Below are positions 32,582 through 42,488 of a DNA stretch of 64,000 bases, in pieces. Below the pieces are notes generated by a model, which saw only the letters and a program-made list of their open reading frames with translations, was not told the DNA's origin and did not search any database. The first letter of the stretch is position 1. Each line of letters starts with the position of its first letter. The position numbers and the translations under genes were made by a program. The stretch covers positions 33,642 through 97,641 of the forward strand of contig NZ_JAENIJ010000018.1 of assembly GCF_016595435.1 (NCBI RefSeq), written 5' to 3'. The DNA comes from Luteolibacter pohnpeiensis (lineage in GTDB: Bacteria > Verrucomicrobiota > Verrucomicrobiia > Verrucomicrobiales > Akkermansiaceae).

Positions 32582-35500
32582 ATGTCCGATTCTTTCGTCC
32601 ACCTTCACCTGCATACTGAGTTCTCCCTGCTGGACGGCATGATCCGCACCAAGGATCTGGCGAAACGAGCAGCGGAGCTTGGCATGCCTGCGGTGGCAAT
32701 GACCGATCACGGCAACCTCTATGGCGCGATCGAATTTTACCAAGCGTGCTCCAAGGCAGGCGTAAAACCGATTTTCGGCTGCGAAATCTATCTGGCCCCA
32801 GGCTCGATGGAGGACAAAAAGGAAATTCTGGGCCGCAAGCGGGCGACCCACATGACCTTGCTGGCCGAAACGAACGAAGGATGGAACAATCTCAGCAAAC
32901 TTGTTTCGAAGGGGCACCTCGAAGGACTTTATTATGGGAAACCGCGAGTGGATCGTGAGGTCCTGCGCGAGTTTTCCAAAGGCATCATCTGTCTAACAGG
33001 CTGCATTTCCGGCCCCGTCAACGAATGGCTGCTGGCCGACGACGAAGAGAAGGCCCGTGAAACGATGGCCGAGCTGGTCGACATTTACGGCAAGGAAAAC
33101 GTTTATGTTGAAATCCACAACCACGGGTTGGAGCCACAACGCAAGGTCACTCCCGGGCTGCTCAAACTCGCTCAAGAATTCGGCCTCAAACCTGTAGCAG
33201 CCAACGACGTCCACTTCCTGAATCGATCCGATCACGAAGCACACGATGTCATGATCTGCATCGGCACCGGTCACTTGCTCATCGATGAAAACCGGATGCG
33301 TTACACGCCGGAAGTTCACTTCAAAACGCCTGAGGAAATGCGCCAGCTGTTCGCGGAAATTCCGGGCGCATGCGACGCGACCCTGGAAATCGCCGAGCGC
33401 TGCAACGTGACGATCAAGCTGGATTCGACTTCGTCCGAAAAATACCCGCAATTCGGAACACCGGATGGCTCACCGCGTGAGGAATACATCATGCGGATTT
33501 GCGAAGAAGGCCTGGTGAGGCGCTACGGCCCCGAGCGAGCTGCAGAACCCGAAGTGGTCGACCGGTTGAAATACGAAGTCGGCATCATCAACCAGCTTGG
33601 ATTTGCGTCCTACTTCTTGATCACCGCCGACTTCATTCAGTGGGCCAGGGATAACAACATCCCAGTCGGCCCTGGCCGGGGATCGGCCGCAGGCTCGCTC
33701 GCCTCTTACGCGATGGGCATCACCGACATCTGCCCGTTGCGGTTCGGATTGTTGTTCGAACGATTCCTCAACCCGGAACGGGTGAGCCCGCCCGACGTCG
33801 ATATCGACTTTTGCCAATCCCGCCGTGCGGAGGTGATCGATTACGTCCGCAAGAAGTACGGTGAACGCAGTGTTTCGCACATCATCACCTACGGCACCAT
33901 GGGTGCGAAAAGCGTGATCCGCGATGTCTCGCGAGTGATGGGAATTTCCTATGGCGAGGCCGATCGGATCGCCAAAATGATCGAGGCCAAGCCGGGGGTC
34001 ACCCTTTCCAAGGAATGGGATGCAAAGCCGGAACTGCGTGAACTCATCGAAAGCAGTTCAACCTATCGCGAGCTGTGGGATTACGCGCTCAAGCTCGAAG
34101 GCATCAACCGCAACGTCGGCGTGCACGCGGCGGGTGTTGTGATCGGCGACCGCCCACTCGATGAGCACGTCCCGCTCACCCGCGGCAACGAAGGTGAAGT
34201 TGTAACCCAGTATGACATGGGCGCGATCACCGAGGTCGGCTTGCTGAAGATGGACTTCCTCGGGCTGAAAAACCTTACCGTCATCCAGGATGCGGTGGAG
34301 CACATCCGCAAGCACACCCCGGATTTCAAAATCCAGAATGTCCCTCTGGATGATCAGAAGACCTTCGAGATCCTGAACCGGGGCGAAACGATGGGCGTGT
34401 TCCAGCTGGAATCCGGTGGCATGGTCGAAACCTGCCGCAAGTACGAGATTGCCAGTATTGATGACATCATCGACTTGATCGCCGTTTACCGTCCGGGAGC
34501 GATGCAGTTCATCGACCAGATGCTCGATGTCAAAAAAGGTCGCACCAAGCCGATGTATGAACATCCGCTTTTGGAAACCGTCTGCGGATCGACCAACGGC
34601 GTCATGATTTATCAGGAACAGGTGCAGAACGCCGCAAAGCTGCTGGCGGGTTACACACTCGGTGGAGCTGACCTTCTGCGCCGCGCGATGGGTAAAAAAG
34701 ACCCCGCCAAGATGGCGCAGGAGCGCTCAAAATTCGTTGAAGGCGCGGAGAAAACCAACGGCATCAATGCCAAACTCGCGAATCAGATCTTCGAGAAAAT
34801 CGAGATGTTCGCCGGTTACGGATTCAACAAATCCCACTCCGCTTGCTACGGCCACATTTCCTACTGGACCGCTTATCTCAAGGCGAATCACCCGGTCGAA
34901 TTCATGGCCGGATTGCTCTCGAACGAAATCAACAACACTGAAAAAATCGCCGTATTCGTTTCCGAGTGCCATCGGATGAAAATCGAGATTCTGCCGCCAA
35001 ACCTCAATCGCTCACAACTCCGGTTCGCCCCGGAAAAAACACCGAGCGGCGGCGATGCGATCCGCTACGGCCTGGCCGCGATCAAAAACGTCGGCGAAGG
35101 CGCGATGGCGACGGCCATTCACGAGCGCGAGACCAAGGGCGAGTTTGCGACACTCGACGATTTCGCCACGCGTCTGGAATCCAAGGTCGTGAACAAGCGC
35201 ATTCTGGAAAACCTGGTCAAGGCGGGTGCGCTCGATTGGACCAACGAAACCCGCGCAGGGATGTTTGCCCGGCTGGAGCAGGTCGTGGCCTCCGCTTCAT
35301 CGGCACAGCGCGATCGTGCCTCGGGCCAGGTTTCCTTGTTCGATGCGATGGATTTTGCTCCTCAAACTCCGAACAAACAAACGCGCCGCAGTGAGGCCAC
35401 GATTGAGGAATGGCCGAAAGATGAGCGGCTGGTTCACGAGAAGGAGCTGCTGGGATTTTACGTCACCGGTCACCCGCTGGATAAATTCCGAAAAGTGATC

Positions 35501-36055
35501 GATTCCGACCGCTATCGGAAAATTGGTTTGGTGGACGACATCGTCATCAACAACCCGCGGGACCGTTATCCGTTCGCAGGCATGGTCCGTTCGCTTGAGG
35601 CGAAAACCACGAAAACCGGAAAACCTTTTGGGGTTCTGATTTTGGAGGATTTCACGGGTTCCTCGGAAATCATGCTTTGGGGCGAAACATTTGTTCCCGC
35701 CCGCGATGCAGGATTGCTGGAACCAGGCAAAACCATCCGTCTCAAATGCGCGATCCAGGTGGACGATCGCACCGGCGGCCGCCGTATGACCGGTTACGAA
35801 CTCTCCGAACTCAAGGCGCGGAAAGCTTCGGCGAAAAAGGGTCCGATCGAGCTGACTCTGTGGACCACTCGCCACGGTGAGCGAGACTTGGACGAAATCC
35901 GGGAGGCATTGATCGCCAACCCGGGGCCGACTCCGGTCCTGCTGCACTTTCAGAACAGCGCCGGGAAACGTGCCACGGTGGAAGTTGGCCCCTCGTTGAG
36001 CGCCAAACGTGGCAGCTCGCTTGAAGATGCCCTCGCACGCTGGCTGGATGATTGA
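32582..36055 (+). CDS. dnaE: DNA polymerase III subunit alpha
   Basis: 1157 aa. The PHP domain starts at once (FVHLHLHTEFSLLDGM, MTDHGNLYGAIEF). The catalytic region has GPGRGSAAGSL, PPDVDIDFCQSRR (about residue 402) with the paired Asp, and KMDFLGLKNLT. YQEQVQNAAKLLAGYTLGGADLLRRAMGKK and the late OB-fold region follow. This is the replicative polymerase of the DnaE1 class. Confidence 0.97.
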   Translation: MSDSFVHLHLHTEFSLLDGMIRTKDLAKRAAELGMPAVAMTDHGNLYGAIEFYQACSKAGVKPIFGCEIYLAPGSMEDKKEILGRKRATHMTLLAETNEGWNNLSKLVSKGHLEGLYYGKPRVDREVLREFSKGIICLTGCISGPVNEWLLADDEEKARETMAELVDIYGKENVYVEIHNHGLEPQRKVTPGLLKLAQEFGLKPVAANDVHFLNRSDHEAHDVMICIGTGHLLIDENRMRYTPEVHFKTPEEMRQLFAEIPGACDATLEIAERCNVTIKLDSTSSEKYPQFGTPDGSPREEYIMRICEEGLVRRYGPERAAEPEVVDRLKYEVGIINQLGFASYFLITADFIQWARDNNIPVGPGRGSAAGSLASYAMGITDICPLRFGLLFERFLNPERVSPPDVDIDFCQSRRAEVIDYVRKKYGERSVSHIITYGTMGAKSVIRDVSRVMGISYGEADRIAKMIEAKPGVTLSKEWDAKPELRELIESSSTYRELWDYALKLEGINRNVGVHAAGVVIGDRPLDEHVPLTRGNEGEVVTQYDMGAITEVGLLKMDFLGLKNLTVIQDAVEHIRKHTPDFKIQNVPLDDQKTFEILNRGETMGVFQLESGGMVETCRKYEIASIDDIIDLIAVYRPGAMQFIDQMLDVKKGRTKPMYEHPLLETVCGSTNGVMIYQEQVQNAAKLLAGYTLGGADLLRRAMGKKDPAKMAQERSKFVEGAEKTNGINAKLANQIFEKIEMFAGYGFNKSHSACYGHISYWTAYLKANHPVEFMAGLLSNEINNTEKIAVFVSECHRMKIEILPPNLNRSQLRFAPEKTPSGGDAIRYGLAAIKNVGEGAMATAIHERETKGEFATLDDFATRLESKVVNKRILENLVKAGALDWTNETRAGMFARLEQVVASASSAQRDRASGQVSLFDAMDFAPQTPNKQTRRSEATIEEWPKDERLVHEKELLGFYVTGHPLDKFRKVIDSDRYRKIGLVDDIVINNPRDRYPFAGMVRSLEAKTTKTGKPFGVLILEDFTGSSEIMLWGETFVPARDAGLLEPGKTIRLKCAIQVDDRTGGRRMTGYELSELKARKASAKKGPIELTLWTTRHGERDLDEIREALIANPGPTPVLLHFQNSAGKRATVEVGPSLSAKRGSSLEDALARWLDD

Positions 36056-36085
36056 GATCCAGCCTCTGGCTCGGGCATTCAAGCT

Positions 36086-36110
36086 CGCAGGCTACTTTGC
36101 GCAGCCTGCG
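36086..36110. terminator. Hairpin between convergent dnaE and C39-like gene
   Basis: An 8-bp perfect stem (CGCAGGCT with AGCCTGCG, loop 9 nt) lies between the two convergent stop codons. It lacks a T run, so it may be a weak bidirectional terminator or simply protect 3' ends. Confidence 0.4.
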
Positions 36111-36119
36111 AAATTCAAA

Positions 36120-37568
36120 TTACGGCAGGATCATGAACAATCCGCCGTTGCTGGCCCAATCCGCCACGCCGACAGGAACCCAGCGGCGTTCATAGGAAGG
36201 TCCCCATGAGTCACTGACGGCCAGTTCGTTCGTTGCCTCGTTGTAGCCGACAATCATGCAGATGTGGTAAGCCTCAGATGGCTTGTCTTGCTTCGCAACT
36301 GTCTTGGCCGTTTCTGCGATGGTGGCGGCGTAGGTTTGCCAATCTTTGACTGCAACTCGGGCCTGGGTGTCTTCGTTGGCGACTTTATTGTAATCTTTCA
36401 CCGAACAAAGCGTCCACATCACTGGGATTCCCTCGTCGATGTAGCGTTTCACGTCGCGGATTTTAAGATTCTTCACGTGCTCATCCTTCGGGCGGCGACC
36501 TTTGCGGTAAACTTGGGAGCGGACGTTTTCGAGCAACTTCTCGACTGAAGTTCCACCACCGGCGCTGCTTCCGCCGACCATGGCGAGGAGATACATGTCG
36601 GCATCAATGCCCATCGTCCGCATCGCGCGCTCGAAAGTCGCAGGAACGCAGTAACCCTTTGGGCCTTGGTCGACCATGGGAATTTGCGTCAGGTAAACAT
36701 CGCCATTTTTCTCCCGCGCGATGGACGCCAAAAGCCTGGCTTTCAGATCCGAGTCCTTGATCCGGGTCGACTTACCACCCGCATCCGCTGTGTCGCTGGA
36801 AATGATCGACAGGCTGACATATTCGCCCGGTTCATTGGAAAGCAGGATGGCATTGCCATTCCAATCCCAGCGGACGATTTTCCGACGGGTATTTCCTTCG
36901 CCGTAGCGCTCTTCAGCACCTTTGCCGAGAATGGAAGAAATAGCATCTGAAACGGTTTGGTCGTCCTGATCCATCGCGGCTTGCAAGGAACCTTCCTCTT
37001 CGCTGACGCCACCCTTGAAGTGGTCTTCCGCAAAGCCGGCGGTGCTGGCGAAGTCGCCCTTGTTGGCGTAGACGATGGAAATACTGGTCGCCTTCCCTTG
37101 CTCGTCTGAATAAAGCGCTACCGAATAGGGCATCGCGCCGAACAGCCGGTAGCCTTTCACGAAGGAGGCGTAGAGGCGCCAGCTTTTGCCGAATTTAGAC
37201 TGCGACTCCTGCTTGAGCTTCAACCTCTGCGCCAAGCTTTCGGCGTCCATCAGGTCGAAAGTTTCCTGTGTAAAGATGTCCTTACCGGCAGCTTGATTGA
37301 GGGCAGCCGATTCCGAAGCGAGTCGTTCGCCGAGCTGCTTCACGTATTGCTGATCTTCCGCGCTGAGCAGGTCGAGCGGCATGTCGAACATTTTCCCGTC
37401 TTCACGTCGCAAGGTCACGATCCCTTTGGATAACCCTTGGAAGCTGGCCTTTACTCCTTCACCGTCAGGGCTTTTATAAATGCGGAAATTGTCCGCATGC
37501 GCCATGGGCGAGATCAGCGCTAGCGCCAATAGCAGCTGCCCAAACTTAAGACTGTACCGCAACTTCAT
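36120..37568 (-). CDS. Secreted SHD1-domain protein with C39-like peptidase domain
   Basis: 482 aa from ATG 37568, which begins a clear signal peptide (KFGQLLLALALISPMAHA). An SHD1-like segment follows (FRIYKSPDGEGVKASFQGLS ... MPLDLLSAEDQQYV, about residues 27-75). The C-terminal 170 aa look like a C39-family papain fold: MVDQGPKGYCVPATF with the Cys, AYHICMIVGYNE with the His, and ELAVSDSWGP with the Asp. SHD1/C39 combinations are common in Planctomycetes and Verrucomicrobiota, but substrates are unknown. Confidence 0.8.
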   Translation of the reverse strand: MKLRYSLKFGQLLLALALISPMAHADNFRIYKSPDGEGVKASFQGLSKGIVTLRREDGKMFDMPLDLLSAEDQQYVKQLGERLASESAALNQAAGKDIFTQETFDLMDAESLAQRLKLKQESQSKFGKSWRLYASFVKGYRLFGAMPYSVALYSDEQGKATSISIVYANKGDFASTAGFAEDHFKGGVSEEEGSLQAAMDQDDQTVSDAISSILGKGAEERYGEGNTRRKIVRWDWNGNAILLSNEPGEYVSLSIISSDTADAGGKSTRIKDSDLKARLLASIAREKNGDVYLTQIPMVDQGPKGYCVPATFERAMRTMGIDADMYLLAMVGGSSAGGGTSVEKLLENVRSQVYRKGRRPKDEHVKNLKIRDVKRYIDEGIPVMWTLCSVKDYNKVANEDTQARVAVKDWQTYAATIAETAKTVAKQDKPSEAYHICMIVGYNEATNELAVSDSWGPSYERRWVPVGVADWASNGGLFMILP

Positions 37569-37708
37569 TGCGTCTCCAATCCTACATTCACCGCCGGTCG
37601 TCAAACGGAAAGCGAATTTTGACATCTAGTCACTTCGGCATTCCTTGCTACTTGTGTGATGGGGCGCGAGGGTGTTCTATCCGTCCGTTCGCAAAATTCT
37701 TCAAAGTC

Positions 37709-38971
37709 ATGAAATTTCTTTTCGTTCCACTCCTCGTTACCGCTTTCTCGATCCATGCCAGTGCCGCTGATCCGGTGATGCGCCCACTGTTCAATGGAAA
37801 AGACTTAACCGGTTGGACCGGAGATGGATACGTTGTAGAAGACGGCACGATTGTCTGCACCCCAGCCGGTAAAAATCTGGTAACTGAGGGCACCTACACC
37901 AGCTACATTCTGGATTTTGAATTCAAACTGCCACCTGGTGGAAACAATGGCCTGGGGATTCACTATCCAGGCTACGGCGACTCTGCCTACACCGGGATGG
38001 AATTGCAGATCCTTGATAACACCGCGCCTCAATACGCGAACCTCCTTGATACCCAGTATCATGGATCGATTTACAAATTGGCCGCGGCCAAAAAAGGCTT
38101 CCTGAAGCCTGTGGGAGAGTGGAATCGCGAGCGCGTCTCCGTCCTCGGACCCGCTGTCATGGTGGAATTGAATGGCGAGATCATCCTGCGCCAAAATCTG
38201 GACGACCTAGCCGCCCGCAATCCTGAGCATCAAGGAGTTAAAAGACGTTCCGGACACATCGCATTTCTCGGCCACGGTGATCCGGTCGCGTTCAGAAACA
38301 TTGGCATTGTTGAGGTTCCTCCTGCCGCCAATACCGAGGGAGTGATCGCCGCCGGGTTCAAACAGATCTTCGACGGCAAATCCCTCAACGGCTGGAAGCA
38401 CGACCCCGACAATACCCACAACTGGTTCGTTTCCAATGACGTGCTCAAGCACGATGGCAAGGAAGGAGCGACCAACGATCTGTGGACTGAAAAGAGTTAC
38501 AAGGATTTCACCCTGGTGTTCGATTGGCGCTGGGCTGGTGATGGCGAAAAAATGCAACGCCCGATCGTGCTTCCCGATGGCAACAACAAAACCAATGACA
38601 AGGGCGAGCCTGTCACCGAGGAAATCGAAGAGCTCGACAGTGGCATTTACCTCCGTGGCTCCGAAAAGAGCCAAGTGAATCTCTGGAACTGGAGCGTCGG
38701 GTCCGGCGAAGTTTACGGCTACCGCACTGACAAGAACCAAACGCCTGCCGTTCGTGCTGGCGTCACCCCTAAAATGAAAGCGGACGCCCCCGTCGGCCAA
38801 TGGAACCGCACCATGATCACCCTTAAAGGTGACCGCCTCACTGTCGTGCTCAACGGACGGGTCGTGATTGAAAACGCTCAGCTGCCTGATGTGAACCAAG
38901 AAGGCCCAATCGGCCTGCAGCATCATGGCCAAGCGATTGATTTCGCGAACTTGTGGATCAAAGAACTCTGA
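37709..38971 (+). CDS. Secreted protein with two DUF1080 (3-keto-disaccharide hydrolase-type) domains
   Basis: 420 aa from ATG 37709, where a signal peptide begins (MKFLFVPLLVTAFSIHASA). Two copies of the LamG-like DUF1080 fold follow: MRPLFNGKDLTGWTGDGYVVEDG at about residue 25, and FKQIFDGKSLNGWKHDPDN at about residue 220. Each has an internal YTSYILDFEFKL or KDFTLVFDWRW strand and G.YLRGS- or GIHY-type sites. The family cleaves or binds keto-sugars and glucans in Verrucomicrobiota and Planctomycetes. It lies 18 bp before folC. Confidence 0.9.
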   Translation: MKFLFVPLLVTAFSIHASAADPVMRPLFNGKDLTGWTGDGYVVEDGTIVCTPAGKNLVTEGTYTSYILDFEFKLPPGGNNGLGIHYPGYGDSAYTGMELQILDNTAPQYANLLDTQYHGSIYKLAAAKKGFLKPVGEWNRERVSVLGPAVMVELNGEIILRQNLDDLAARNPEHQGVKRRSGHIAFLGHGDPVAFRNIGIVEVPPAANTEGVIAAGFKQIFDGKSLNGWKHDPDNTHNWFVSNDVLKHDGKEGATNDLWTEKSYKDFTLVFDWRWAGDGEKMQRPIVLPDGNNKTNDKGEPVTEEIEELDSGIYLRGSEKSQVNLWNWSVGSGEVYGYRTDKNQTPAVRAGVTPKMKADAPVGQWNRTMITLKGDRLTVVLNGRVVIENAQLPDVNQEGPIGLQHHGQAIDFANLWIKEL

Positions 38972-38989
38972 TTTCTCCACGAACCGGAT

Positions 38990-40210
38990 ATGAATTACGA
39001 TGAGGCGATCGAATGGCTGTTTTCCACGCAGCTGTTCGGGATCAAACTGGGCTTGGAAGGTCCCCGTGCCCTGCTGAAGGAATACCTGGCCTATCCTTTA
39101 AAGGGAGTGCAGGTGATCCACGTGGCCGGGACCAATGGCAAGGGCAGCACCTGCGCCATGATGGATAGCGTGGCGCGCGCAAGCGGCCTGCGCACCGGTC
39201 TTTTCACCTCGCCTCATCTCATCGATTATCGGGAACGCATGAAAGTCTCCGGGCAAGATATCCCGGAGGATCGGTGCGCTGCGGGCCTCACTGACCTGCG
39301 GAGGATTTGCGAGAAACTTGAAAATCATCCGACATTCTTTGAGATCACTCTGGCTCTGGCCATGCGCTGGTTTCGCGAGTGTGAATGCGAACTGATCATT
39401 CTGGAAACCGGCATGGGCGGGCGATTGGATGCGACCACTGCCGTGCCTGCCGATGTCTGCGTTCTGACGCCGATCGCTCTGGATCACACCCAGTGGCTCG
39501 GTCATACTCCCGAGGAAATTGCCTACGAAAAGGCCGGCATTTTCGTGGAAGGCAAACCGATCATTTCGTCACCGCAAGACGCATCCATCCGCTCGGTGCT
39601 GGAGAAAGAAGCGAATGAAAAACGCAGCGAGGTCGAATTCACGGATCAGCCTCTTCTGGGCTACGCCATGGCGCTTTCGGGGGAACATCAGACCTGGAAT
39701 GCCGCAGTAGCGATCACCGCGTTGTTTCGCGCCGGGCTTCACCTCAATTTCGACACCATACAATACGGGCTTTCCAAGGTATCCTGGCCGGGGCGCTTTG
39801 AAATGTTCAACAGGAACGGCAAGATCATCGTTCTGGATGGCGCCCATAACCCACACGCCGCAAAAGTCTTAGCTGACACCTGGAAGCTGAAATTCCGCGA
39901 CGAACGTCCGACACTTTTGTTCAGCGCAGTCTCAAGCAAAGATATTTCGGGCATTTTGGAACACCTCGCGCCACTGGCTTCGAGAATCTGCATTTGCCCG
40001 GTCGATACTCCACGGGCGACGCCCACTGAAGAGCTCGCCGCCGCCCTCCCCCCCGATGCGCCGCCGCATCATTTGTTCCCTGATTTCGATGAGGCCTTCT
40101 CCGCGGCGATGAACAGTGACAGCCCCGTCCTCATTGCCGGATCCCTGTTCCTGGTCGGGGAAGCACGCGCGGTGCTGACGGAGCAAGCATTTCAATCCTG
40201 CTCGCAGTAG
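38990..40210 (+). CDS. folC: Bifunctional dihydrofolate/folylpolyglutamate synthase
   Basis: 406 aa Mur-ligase-like enzyme. The P-loop is VIHVAGTNGKGSTCAMM, followed by TGLFTSPHLIDYRERMKVSG, IILETGMGGRLDATTA, TPIALDHTQWLGHT and VLDGAHNPHAA. It adds glutamate to dihydropteroate and extends folate polyglutamate tails. It follows the DUF1080 gene closely and may share its transcript. Confidence 0.95.
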   Translation: MNYDEAIEWLFSTQLFGIKLGLEGPRALLKEYLAYPLKGVQVIHVAGTNGKGSTCAMMDSVARASGLRTGLFTSPHLIDYRERMKVSGQDIPEDRCAAGLTDLRRICEKLENHPTFFEITLALAMRWFRECECELIILETGMGGRLDATTAVPADVCVLTPIALDHTQWLGHTPEEIAYEKAGIFVEGKPIISSPQDASIRSVLEKEANEKRSEVEFTDQPLLGYAMALSGEHQTWNAAVAITALFRAGLHLNFDTIQYGLSKVSWPGRFEMFNRNGKIIVLDGAHNPHAAKVLADTWKLKFRDERPTLLFSAVSSKDISGILEHLAPLASRICICPVDTPRATPTEELAAALPPDAPPHHLFPDFDEAFSAAMNSDSPVLIAGSLFLVGEARAVLTEQAFQSCSQ

Positions 40211-40289
40211 AACCCTGGCGACTTGGATTTTTCCAAGCACTACCCAGCTCTTGATTGCGAACTGGGATGGAAGGGCCATGCTGTTAGCG

Positions 40290-41033
40290 ATGAAACGTGC
40301 CATCCTCCTGCTCCCAGCGGCGGTTCTTCTTTTTTCCTGCAGTTCCGGCACCGGGGTTCCGGTCGAAATCGCCCGCTCGAAAAATCCCGAGCAAGCACTG
40401 GTCGCGCATGAAAAAAACCGTGGCGATCTGTTTTTATTCTACGAGCCAACCGGCAAATCCCGCTGGAAGCAAAACTGGACTGCGCAGCTCGATCTCACCG
40501 GCGTATCCTGGAATGATGACCGAACTGCCACCCTGATCGCCCCAAGTTTTGTGGTCATGGCCGCCCATTTCGTGCGCCCCGCCAACGTGCCGGTGATGTT
40601 TCACGACCGGCACGGTCATCCCTACGAGCGTTTCATCGACAAATGTGAACGCATCCCTGGAATGGATGTAGCGGTGGCAAAACTCAATCTTCCGCTGCCT
40701 CCGGCGATCAAAGCCTACCCCTTCGCCTCGGCTGATGCCGCAAAACCTGGCCGATCCGTGATTCTCAGTGATCAGGATAAACGCTTATTTGTGCACGAAA
40801 TCGCCGCTCCGGCCGGCAAGGGTGTCCGGTTTAAATTTGACCAAGATCTCGATCCGATTTTCCGCAAACGCCTGATCCCTGGTGATTCCGGGAATCCCAG
40901 CTTTCTGTTGGAAAATGGGGAGTTACACCTCCTTGAAACCCATACCACCGGTGGTCCGGGGGCAGGGCCATGCTACGCCAATCCTGAGGTCCAGGAAGCG
41001 GTCAGGAAGGCGATCGCCGAAATGGGAGGCTAA
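40290..41033 (+). CDS. Lipoprotein with trypsin-like serine protease features
   Basis: 247 aa from ATG 40290, which gives the signal MKRAILLLPAAVLLFSC with Cys17 at the lipobox. The domain keeps a possible triad in order: His in FVVMAAHFV (compare TAAHC), Asp in GMDVAVAKL and Ser in the canonical IPGDSGNPSF. Length and spacing fit the chymotrypsin fold. It is probably attached to a membrane facing the periplasm. Substrates are unknown. Confidence 0.72.
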   Translation: MKRAILLLPAAVLLFSCSSGTGVPVEIARSKNPEQALVAHEKNRGDLFLFYEPTGKSRWKQNWTAQLDLTGVSWNDDRTATLIAPSFVVMAAHFVRPANVPVMFHDRHGHPYERFIDKCERIPGMDVAVAKLNLPLPPAIKAYPFASADAAKPGRSVILSDQDKRLFVHEIAAPAGKGVRFKFDQDLDPIFRKRLIPGDSGNPSFLLENGELHLLETHTTGGPGAGPCYANPEVQEAVRKAIAEMGG

Positions 41034-41054
41034 ATCCCGCTGCCAGCCAGGCCA

Positions 41055-41294
41055 TCAGTTCCAGCGGCGCAGGTTCTGATGCTCGTTCGCCACTCCGCAT
41101 TCCGGGCAGCGGACGACTGGTTCGCTATTTCTCGCCTCGAACGCGTGCAAACAAAGTCGGCAAATGATCCTCCGCCTGAGCGAGCGCCGCTCGGCGCGGC
41201 CGCGCATGGAACGCGATATGACCAGCGCGAGCAAAATGAACCCGCAGCTGCCGATGATCACGGTCAGGACAAATTCAATGAGTGTCAGTTCCAT
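41055..41294 (-). CDS. Small membrane protein with zinc ribbon
   Basis: 79 aa. One transmembrane helix (about residues 5-25) is followed by a basic stretch and a CxxC...CxxC zinc ribbon (ICRLCLHAF ... VRCPECGVAN). The start overlaps the end of the TonB-like gene by 20 bp, so it belongs to the exbB-exbD unit. The function is unknown. Confidence 0.65.
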   Translation of the reverse strand: MELTLIEFVLTVIIGSCGFILLALVISRSMRGRAERRSLRRRIICRLCLHAFEARNSEPVVRCPECGVANEHQNLRRWN

Positions 41295-42054
41295 CTGCAG
41301 GTTGGTTGACGAACGTCACGGCCAGGGCGATCCATTCGTGTTTTTCCGCAAAGCCAGGGTCGAATTTGACCTGGCGAAGCCACTTTTCCAGAGAACCGGC
41401 TCCGGCTTCCGATGTTCCAACGAGGGAAACGCAATCACTGACCACCCCATCCGGCGTTAAACGGATCAGGAATCGCCACGGCGTGTAAGTCATCTCCGGC
41501 GCGATTTCACCCGCAAAGGCAGGCAGCTTTTTAGGCATCGCATCCATCGGTACCTCCACCAGTGGGTAGAGTTGCGGCACCAAGCGCGCTGCATCCGGCT
41601 GTTGCACCCATTCCGGCGCTTGGTGTTTCGGAAAAACCCTTTCGCCTTTGGCCGTGAACGGAATGCCCGATACCGGCTCGCCTTGGGGTAAATCCCGGAG
41701 CTGGGGCACATAAGGCATGGATGGAGTGCGGAAGGCATCGCTTACCTGATTTTCCAGCTGCTTCATCACATTCCATGAATCCGGGTCCACCCGGGAAGGA
41801 AATGGCCCTTCCTCCTGCGCCCGTCTGGCCCACAGCTCGGCATCTTTGCCCATCCGAAGGTCGATGATGGATGCTTTTTCTTCCAGCCAATGCGGGCGGG
41901 CTGAAATATCCACCCGGACAAAGGTGATTGCGAATGCGAAAACCCCGAACAGCAACACCGCTGCCAGCACCTTGGGCATCAAGGGGGCATTCAGCCCACG
42001 CCACGGGAAAATAAATCCACTTGGCTTCGGGCCATGATGGTGGTGCCGCGCCAT
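41275..42054 (-). CDS. TonB-like membrane protein in an ExbB/ExbD cluster
   Basis: 259 aa from ATG 42054 (a TTG at 42060 overlaps the ExbD stop). A His-rich start MARHHHHG and a single membrane helix (about 27-48) lead to a long Pro-rich linker. A C-terminal segment follows with WRFLIRLTPDGVVSDCVSLVGTSEAGAGSLEKWLRQVKF and IALAVTF, matching the order of TonB C-terminal beta elements. Cotranscription with exbD and exbB supports a role as energy transducer, though the family match is weak. Confidence 0.6.
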   Translation of the reverse strand: MARHHHHGPKPSGFIFPWRGLNAPLMPKVLAAVLLFGVFAFAITFVRVDISARPHWLEEKASIIDLRMGKDAELWARRAQEEGPFPSRVDPDSWNVMKQLENQVSDAFRTPSMPYVPQLRDLPQGEPVSGIPFTAKGERVFPKHQAPEWVQQPDAARLVPQLYPLVEVPMDAMPKKLPAFAGEIAPEMTYTPWRFLIRLTPDGVVSDCVSLVGTSEAGAGSLEKWLRQVKFDPGFAEKHEWIALAVTFVNQPADGTDTH

Positions 42055-42056
42055 GA

Positions 42057-42488
42057 TCAATCTGGATTAGGAGCCTCCGTCGCCTGGCCTACCAATGCGA
42101 CCCGGAATCCCTTGGACAAGGCCAATTCGCTGATTTCCCGCTCCACCTTCACGGGAGTTCCCGCATCGGTTTGCAGAAGCACGATCGAATCGGTCGGCGC
42201 CCCGCCCTCGCGTAATTGTTCCAAGCGCTCGCCCAGCTCTTCCTGGGTCACTGCATCGCGTCCGAAATGGATGCGTGGTGCCGGATTTCCCGGCCCAAGA
42301 GTCACCACCAGGGTATTGGTGTAACGATCCAACTGAAATCGCGAAGGAGGCAAATCTACCGTCACCCCGGACCGCAAGGTCAATGACGGACCAAGCAGGA
42401 TGAACATCAGCAGCAGCGCGAACAGATTCACCACCGCCACTGCATGGAGAAATCCCGGCCGCTCCGGCAACGACAGCTCCAACTTCAT
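42057..42488 (-). CDS. ExbD/TolR-family biopolymer transport protein
   Basis: 143 aa. A single N-terminal membrane helix (AVAVVNLFALLLMFILLG) precedes the periplasmic domain with VDLPPSRF, VVTLGPG, IHFGRDAVTQEELGERL and VLLQTDAGTPVKVEREI, which follow ExbD. The usual membrane Asp is not obvious; the helix has Asn in its place (VVNLF). The start overlaps the ExbB stop (ATGA). Confidence 0.82.
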   Translation of the reverse strand: MKLELSLPERPGFLHAVAVVNLFALLLMFILLGPSLTLRSGVTVDLPPSRFQLDRYTNTLVVTLGPGNPAPRIHFGRDAVTQEELGERLEQLREGGAPTDSIVLLQTDAGTPVKVEREISELALSKGFRVALVGQATEAPNPD

